Origin: Serratia quinivorans
GTDB lineage: Bacteria; Pseudomonadota; Gammaproteobacteria; Enterobacterales; Enterobacteriaceae
Length of the DNA: 64,000 bases
Assembly: GCA_900457075.1 (NCBI GenBank)
Contig: UGYN01000002.1
Coordinates: 2,728,001-2,792,000 of the forward strand
Direction: 5' to 3'
Shown: in pieces, positions 59,958 through 64,000 of the stretch
How the letters are laid out: each line of letters starts with the position of its first letter
How positions within the stretch are numbered: the stretch's first letter is position 1
The notes under the pieces: model-generated
Databases searched by the model: none
The model's input: only the letters and a program-made list of their open reading frames with translations
What the model was told of the DNA's origin: nothing
Program-made: the position numbers and the translations under genes

Positions 59958-60442
59958 ATCGCTACCGCAGTAATGGGCGCTGGATAATCTGGCTGTCATT
60001 CCTGGTGGCGCTGGTGCTGCAAATTATGCCGTGGCCGGAACAGATCTACATGTTCCGTCCCTCCTGGCTGGCTTTGATCCTAATCTACTGGGTAATGGCA
60101 CTGCCACACCGGGTTAACGTCGGCACCGGCTTTGTGCTGGGGTTGATTATGGATCTGATCCTCGGTTCTACGCTGGGTGTGCGTGCGCTGGCGCTGGGGA
60201 TCATTGCCTATCTGGTCGCGTTCAAATTCCAACTGTTCCGCAACATGGCCCTCTGGCAACAGGCGCTGATCGTCGTGCTATTGTCACTGGCGATGGATGT
60301 TGTGGTGTTCTGGGCCGAGTTTTTAGTGATCAACGTTTCTTTCCGCCCAGAGGTGTTCTGGAGTAGTGTGGTAAACGGCATTCTGTGGCCGTGGTTATTC
60401 CTGCTGATGCGCAAAATCCGCCGTCAGTTCGCCGTACAGTAA
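59954..60442 (+). CDS. mreD: MreD rod-shape protein
   Basis: 162 residues, E. coli length. Five membrane segments; [56 protein letters not shown] is typical. Inner-membrane partner of MreC. ATG overlaps the mreC stop (ATGA). Confidence 0.96.
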   Translation: MNRYRSNGRWIIWLSFLVALVLQIMPWPEQIYMFRPSWLALILIYWVMALPHRVNVGTGFVLGLIMDLILGSTLGVRALALGIIAYLVAFKFQLFRNMALWQQALIVVLLSLAMDVVVFWAEFLVINVSFRPEVFWSSVVNGILWPWLFLLMRKIRRQFAVQ

Positions 60443-60452
60443 GGGTATATCA

Positions 60453-61037
60453 ATGACTTCGCTTTATCTGGCCTCCGGCTCTCCCCGTCGACGTGAATTA
60501 CTGACCCTGTTGGGGGTGGCGTTTGAAATTATCCTGACGGATACCGAAGAACAACGGCAGGAAGGGGAAGCTGCGGAAGTCTATGTGCGCCGTTTGGCGC
60601 AGGATAAGGCCAGGGCAGGCGTGGCGCTGGCCCAGCAGGACTGGCCGGTGCTGGGCGCGGATACCATTGTCGTGCTCAATGGCCGGGTGCTGGAAAAACC
60701 CCAAAGCGAAACGCATGCGGCGCAAATGCTGGCGGCGTTGTCGGGTAGACAGCATCAGGTGATGACCGCGGTGGCAATCGCCGATCGCCATGATGTTCTG
60801 TGCCAACTAGTGGTGACAGACGTGACATTCCGCAACCTGTCACAACAGGATATCTGCGACTATATTGCAACGGGCGAACCGATGGATAAAGCGGGCGCCT
60901 ATGGAATTCAAGGAAAGGGTGGTTGTTTCGTCAGGACGATAACCGGGAGTTATCACGCGGTGATGGGCTTGCCGTTGGTCGAAACACATGAGCTGCTCAG
61001 TAATTTTGTCGCATTACGTGATGTAAGAACCGGTTGA
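60453..61037 (+). CDS. yhdE: YhdE (Maf-family) nucleotide pyrophosphatase
   Basis: 194 residues. Maf fold: [14 protein letters not shown] at the N-terminus, [28 protein letters not shown] and [13 protein letters not shown]. The family member at this locus hydrolyses dTTP/UTP and modified pyrimidine nucleotides. 10 bases after mreD, same operon. Confidence 0.95.
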   Translation: MTSLYLASGSPRRRELLTLLGVAFEIILTDTEEQRQEGEAAEVYVRRLAQDKARAGVALAQQDWPVLGADTIVVLNGRVLEKPQSETHAAQMLAALSGRQHQVMTAVAIADRHDVLCQLVVTDVTFRNLSQQDICDYIATGEPMDKAGAYGIQGKGGCFVRTITGSYHAVMGLPLVETHELLSNFVALRDVRTG

Positions 61038-61075
61038 TGGGCGCTGCCATTATCGACCGGCTCTGAGGAGAAGGC

Positions 61076-62545
61076 ATGACAGCTGAGCTACTGGTTAATA
61101 TCACACCGTCTGAAACGCGGGTTGCCTATATTGATGGCGGCATCCTGCAAGAGATCCATATCGAGCGCGAATCCAAGCGCGGCATTGTCGGCAATATTTA
61201 TAAAGGGCGCGTAAGTCGCGTGTTGCCGGGTATGCAGGCGGCATTCGTCGATATCGGCTTGGACAAAGCGGCCTTCCTGCACGCCTCCGATATCATGCCG
61301 CACACCGAATGTGTCGCCGGTGATGAGCAGAAAAATTTCCACGTGCGCGATATTGCCGAGCTGGTGCGCCAGGGGCAGGATTTGATGGTGCAGGTGGTGA
61401 AAGATCCGCTAGGCACCAAAGGCGCACGCCTGACCACCGACATCACCCTGCCTTCGCGTTACCTGGTGTTCATGCCGGGGGCGGCGCACGTTGGCGTTTC
61501 GCAGCGTATCGAAAGTGAAGCCGAGCGCGATCGCCTGAAAAAAGCCGTCGCCGGTTACTGCGATGAACTGGGTGGTTTTATCATCCGCACCGCGGCAGAG
61601 GGCATTGGTGAAGAAGAGCTGTCGCAAGACGCCGCCTTCCTCAAGCGCCTGTGGACCAAGGTGATGGAGCGTAAAAAGCGCAACCAGACCAAATACAAGT
61701 TGTACGGTGAGCTGGCGCTGGCGCAGCGTATTTTGCGTGACTTCGCCGGTGCGGCACTGGACAGGATCCGCGTGGACTCGCGTCTGACCCACGATCTGCT
61801 GGTGGAATTTACCGGTGAGTACATCCCGGATATTACCGCCAAGCTGGAGCTGTACACCGGCAGTCAGCCGATCTTCGATCTGTATGATGTCGAAAACGAG
61901 ATCCAGCGTGCGCTGGAGCGTAAGGTTGAGCTGAAGTCCGGCGGCTACCTGATCATCGACCAGACTGAAGCGATGACCACCGTGGATATCAATACCGGCG
62001 CCTTTGTCGGCCATCGCAATCTCGACGAAACCATCTTTAATACCAATATCGAAGCGACCCAGGCCATTGCCCGCCAACTGCGGCTGCGCAATCTGGGCGG
62101 CATTATCATTATCGACTTTATTGATATGAATAATGACGAACATCGTCGTCGGGTGCTGCATTCGCTGGAGCTGGCGCTGAGTAAAGATCGGGTAAAAACC
62201 ACGATCAACGGCTTCTCTCAGCTAGGCTTAGTTGAAATGACGCGTAAACGCACGCGCGAAAGCATTGAACATGTGCTGTGCCATGATTGTCCTACTTGTC
62301 ATGGACGCGGCACCCTGAAAACTGTGGAAACCGTGTGCTACGAAATTTTGCGTGAAATTGTGCGCGTGCACCATGCTTATGATTCAGATCGTTTCCTGGT
62401 TTACGCCTCTGCGGCGGTGGGTGAGGCGCTGAAAAGCGAAGAGTCGCATGCGCTGGCCGAAGTGGAAATCTTTGTTGGCAAACAGGTCAAGGTGCAGATC
62501 GAACCCTTGTACAGCCAGGAACAATTTGACGTTGTCATGATGTAG
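61076..62545 (+). CDS. rng: RNase G
   Basis: 489 residues, E. coli length. RNase E/G family: S1 domain (RGIVGNIYKGRVSRVLPGMQAAFVDIG), catalytic Asp residues in IIDFIDMNNDEHRRRV, and the zinc-link CHDCPTCHGRG. Processes the 5' end of 16S rRNA and degrades some mRNAs. 38 bases after yhdE. Confidence 0.97.
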   Translation: MTAELLVNITPSETRVAYIDGGILQEIHIERESKRGIVGNIYKGRVSRVLPGMQAAFVDIGLDKAAFLHASDIMPHTECVAGDEQKNFHVRDIAELVRQGQDLMVQVVKDPLGTKGARLTTDITLPSRYLVFMPGAAHVGVSQRIESEAERDRLKKAVAGYCDELGGFIIRTAAEGIGEEELSQDAAFLKRLWTKVMERKKRNQTKYKLYGELALAQRILRDFAGAALDRIRVDSRLTHDLLVEFTGEYIPDITAKLELYTGSQPIFDLYDVENEIQRALERKVELKSGGYLIIDQTEAMTTVDINTGAFVGHRNLDETIFNTNIEATQAIARQLRLRNLGGIIIIDFIDMNNDEHRRRVLHSLELALSKDRVKTTINGFSQLGLVEMTRKRTRESIEHVLCHDCPTCHGRGTLKTVETVCYEILREIVRVHHAYDSDRFLVYASAAVGEALKSEESHALAEVEIFVGKQVKVQIEPLYSQEQFDVVMM

Positions 62546-62648
62546 TCCGCCTGTTGGCGGCCAAAGTCCGGTATTGGTGGGGCCCAGCATGCTGGGCCTC
62601 CCATGCATAGATATCCCGTTGCCAGGCAGCGGAAGCAAGGAGAACTGC

Positions 62649-64000
62649 GTGAGGCGACTGCCTGGGATTTTGTTAGCTACAGGCGCCAGTCTGATTGTCA
62701 TCGTGGCGTTGCTGATCAGCGGGCTGCGTTTGGCGCTGCCTGAACTGAACAACTACCGCCCGCAACTGTTGGCCAAGGTCGAAAGCCTCTCCGGCGTGCC
62801 GGTGCAGATCGACTTTATGCAGGGAAGTTGGGAAACCTTCGGCCCGCAGTTGGAAATGCGCAACGTGCGCGCCACGCTGCCCAAAAGCAATCTGCGTATT
62901 GAACGCGTTACCCTGGCGCTGGACGTATGGCAGTCGCTGTTGCACTGGCGCTGGCAGTTCCGCGATCTCACCTTCTACCAACTCCAGTTCGATCTCAACA
63001 CCACTTTGGGTGGCGAAGAGCATAAGGGCAGCACCATCGAGCCGGGTAAAATCAGCGATTTGCTGCTGCATCAGGTCGATCACTTCAACCTGCGTGACAG
63101 CCGCCTTTCCTTCCTTACGCCTGCCGGTGCGCGCGCCGAATTCGAGGTTCCACAGCTAACCTGGCTTAACGGCCGCGATCGCCACCGTGCCGAAGGGCAG
63201 ATTAGCCTGTCGACGCTGAATGGCCAGCATGGTGTGGTACAGCTGCGCATGGACCTGCGTGATAACCAGGGTTTATTGAATGTGGGTACGGTCTATATGC
63301 AGGCCGATAATATCGACATGAAGCCCTGGTTCACCCGTTGGTTACGCGCCAATACCGGCCTGGAAAGCGCCGACTTTAGCCTGGCAGCCTGGCTACAAAT
63401 ACAGAACGGTGAAATTGCCGGCGGCAGTGCGTTGTTAAAGCAGGGCGTGGCCAACTGGAACGTGGGCAAACAACAGCACCGGCTGGACGTGGACAATCTG
63501 GCGCTGACGCTCAGCCGCCAGGGGACCGGCTGGCAAGTCGAGGTGCCGCAGCTCAACCTGGCCACCGACGGCCAGGCCTGGCCGCAAGGCAAGCTGTCCG
63601 GGCTGTGGCTGCCGGAAAATACCGAGTTTATGGGGCCGGGGCAGACGGAAGAGCTACGCGTGCGAGCGACCAACATTCAGCTTGAACGCCTGTCTGCGCT
63701 GTTGCCGACCTTCTCATTCCTCAGCCCGGACGTGCTGGAGCGCTGGAACGACCTGCAACCGCAAGGCAAGGTCAATGCATTGGCGTTGGATATTCCGTTG
63801 AAACAGCCGGAAAAAACCCGTTTCCAGGCCCGTTGGCAGGACGTCAGTTGGCAGCCGTGGAAGCTGTTGCCGGGGATAAATCATTTCTCTGGCGCGCTGA
63901 GTGGCGGTGTAGAAAATGGCCGTCTGCAGCTTGATCTCAACGACAGCACCTTACCGTACGGCGACATGTTCCGCGCCCCGCTGGAAGTCAGCAGCGCGCG
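62649..64000 (+). CDS. yhdP: YhdP AsmA-like phospholipid transport protein, 5' part
   Basis: About 450 codons are in the window and the frame is still open at the end. Start is GTG at 62649 with AAGGAG seven bases upstream; the protein begins VRRLPGILLATGASLIVIVALLISGLRLALP, one membrane anchor as in E. coli YhdP (MRRLPGILLLTG...). Further on LALDVWQSLLHWRWQFRDLTFYQLQF matches the family. A large TamB/AsmA-like beta-groove protein thought to carry phospholipids to the outer membrane. It closes the mreBCD-yhdE-rng-yhdP cluster. Confidence 0.95.
   Translation, partial: MRRLPGILLATGASLIVIVALLISGLRLALPELNNYRPQLLAKVESLSGVPVQIDFMQGSWETFGPQLEMRNVRATLPKSNLRIERVTLALDVWQSLLHWRWQFRDLTFYQLQFDLNTTLGGEEHKGSTIEPGKISDLLLHQVDHFNLRDSRLSFLTPAGARAEFEVPQLTWLNGRDRHRAEGQISLSTLNGQHGVVQLRMDLRDNQGLLNVGTVYMQADNIDMKPWFTRWLRANTGLESADFSLAAWLQIQNGEIAGGSALLKQGVANWNVGKQQHRLDVDNLALTLSRQGTGWQVEVPQLNLATDGQAWPQGKLSGLWLPENTEFMGPGQTEELRVRATNIQLERLSALLPTFSFLSPDVLERWNDLQPQGKVNALALDIPLKQPEKTRFQARWQDVSWQPWKLLPGINHFSGALSGGVENGRLQLDLNDSTLPYGDMFRAPLEVSSA

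Overview
The window is chromosomal DNA of an enterobacterium, most probably a Serratia of the plymuthica / liquefaciens / proteamaculans type. This is inferred from near-identity of the housekeeping proteins to E. coli (DnaB, UvrA, SSB, LexA, MreB, AccC) combined with gene order and accessory genes not found in E. coli K-12 (cidRAB next to yjcE, aroQ in front of accBC, msrPQ beside aroQ, alpha-carbonic anhydrase near prmA). No phage, plasmid, CRISPR, rRNA or tRNA genes were seen.

Layout. (1) 1-2.5 kb: end of the maltose operon (malK 3' end, lamB, malM). (2) 2.5-6.1 kb, minus strand: an accessory three-gene unit of MFS transporter, LacI-type regulator and variant nucleoside hydrolase, preceded by a perfect 18-bp palindrome. 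(3) 6.3-13.2 kb: ubiC-ubiA, plsB, dgkA, lexA and dinF, with an ERIC repeat between lexA and dinF. (4) 13.4-19.7 kb: yjbJ, zur, a TPR protein / ECF sigma / anti-sigma operon whose sigma gene has no standard start codon, dusA, pspG with a sigma-54 promoter, a LprI-family protein and qor. (5) 19.9-26.8 kb: dnaB (frameshifted here), alr, a PheC-like periplasmic dehydratase, an Lrp-type regulator, tyrB, yjbQ, yjbR and maa. (6) 26.8-37.5 kb: yahK, uvrA and ssb around a LexA box, a lytic transglycosylase, a composite inverted repeat, an SDR/LysR pair, and a lipocalin-GST-VOC cluster. (7) 37.9-43.2 kb: ghxP and yjcE (both frameshifted here) and cidR/cidAB. (8) 43.3-64 kb: lpxP-like acyltransferase, dusB-fis, carbonic anhydrase, prmA, panF-yhdT, accBC, aroQ, msrPQ, acuI, csrD, mreBCD-yhdE-rng-yhdP.

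The first 41 kb follows the E. coli 91-92 min region (malK to yjcE) and the part from fis onward follows the 73 min region, so the window spans a junction between two E. coli map segments, filled with cidRAB and lpxP. Coordinated functions include SOS control (two LexA boxes at lexA, one between uvrA and ssb), aromatic amino acid synthesis (aroQ, PheC-like protein, tyrB), ubiquinone synthesis (ubiCA), envelope and shape (plsB, dgkA, lpxP, mreBCD, yhdP, alr, lytic transglycosylase) and fatty acid synthesis (accBC).

Three genes (dnaB, ghxP, yjcE) each carry a single extra base in a short homopolymer. Because DnaB is essential, this looks more like sequencing or assembly error than real gene decay.
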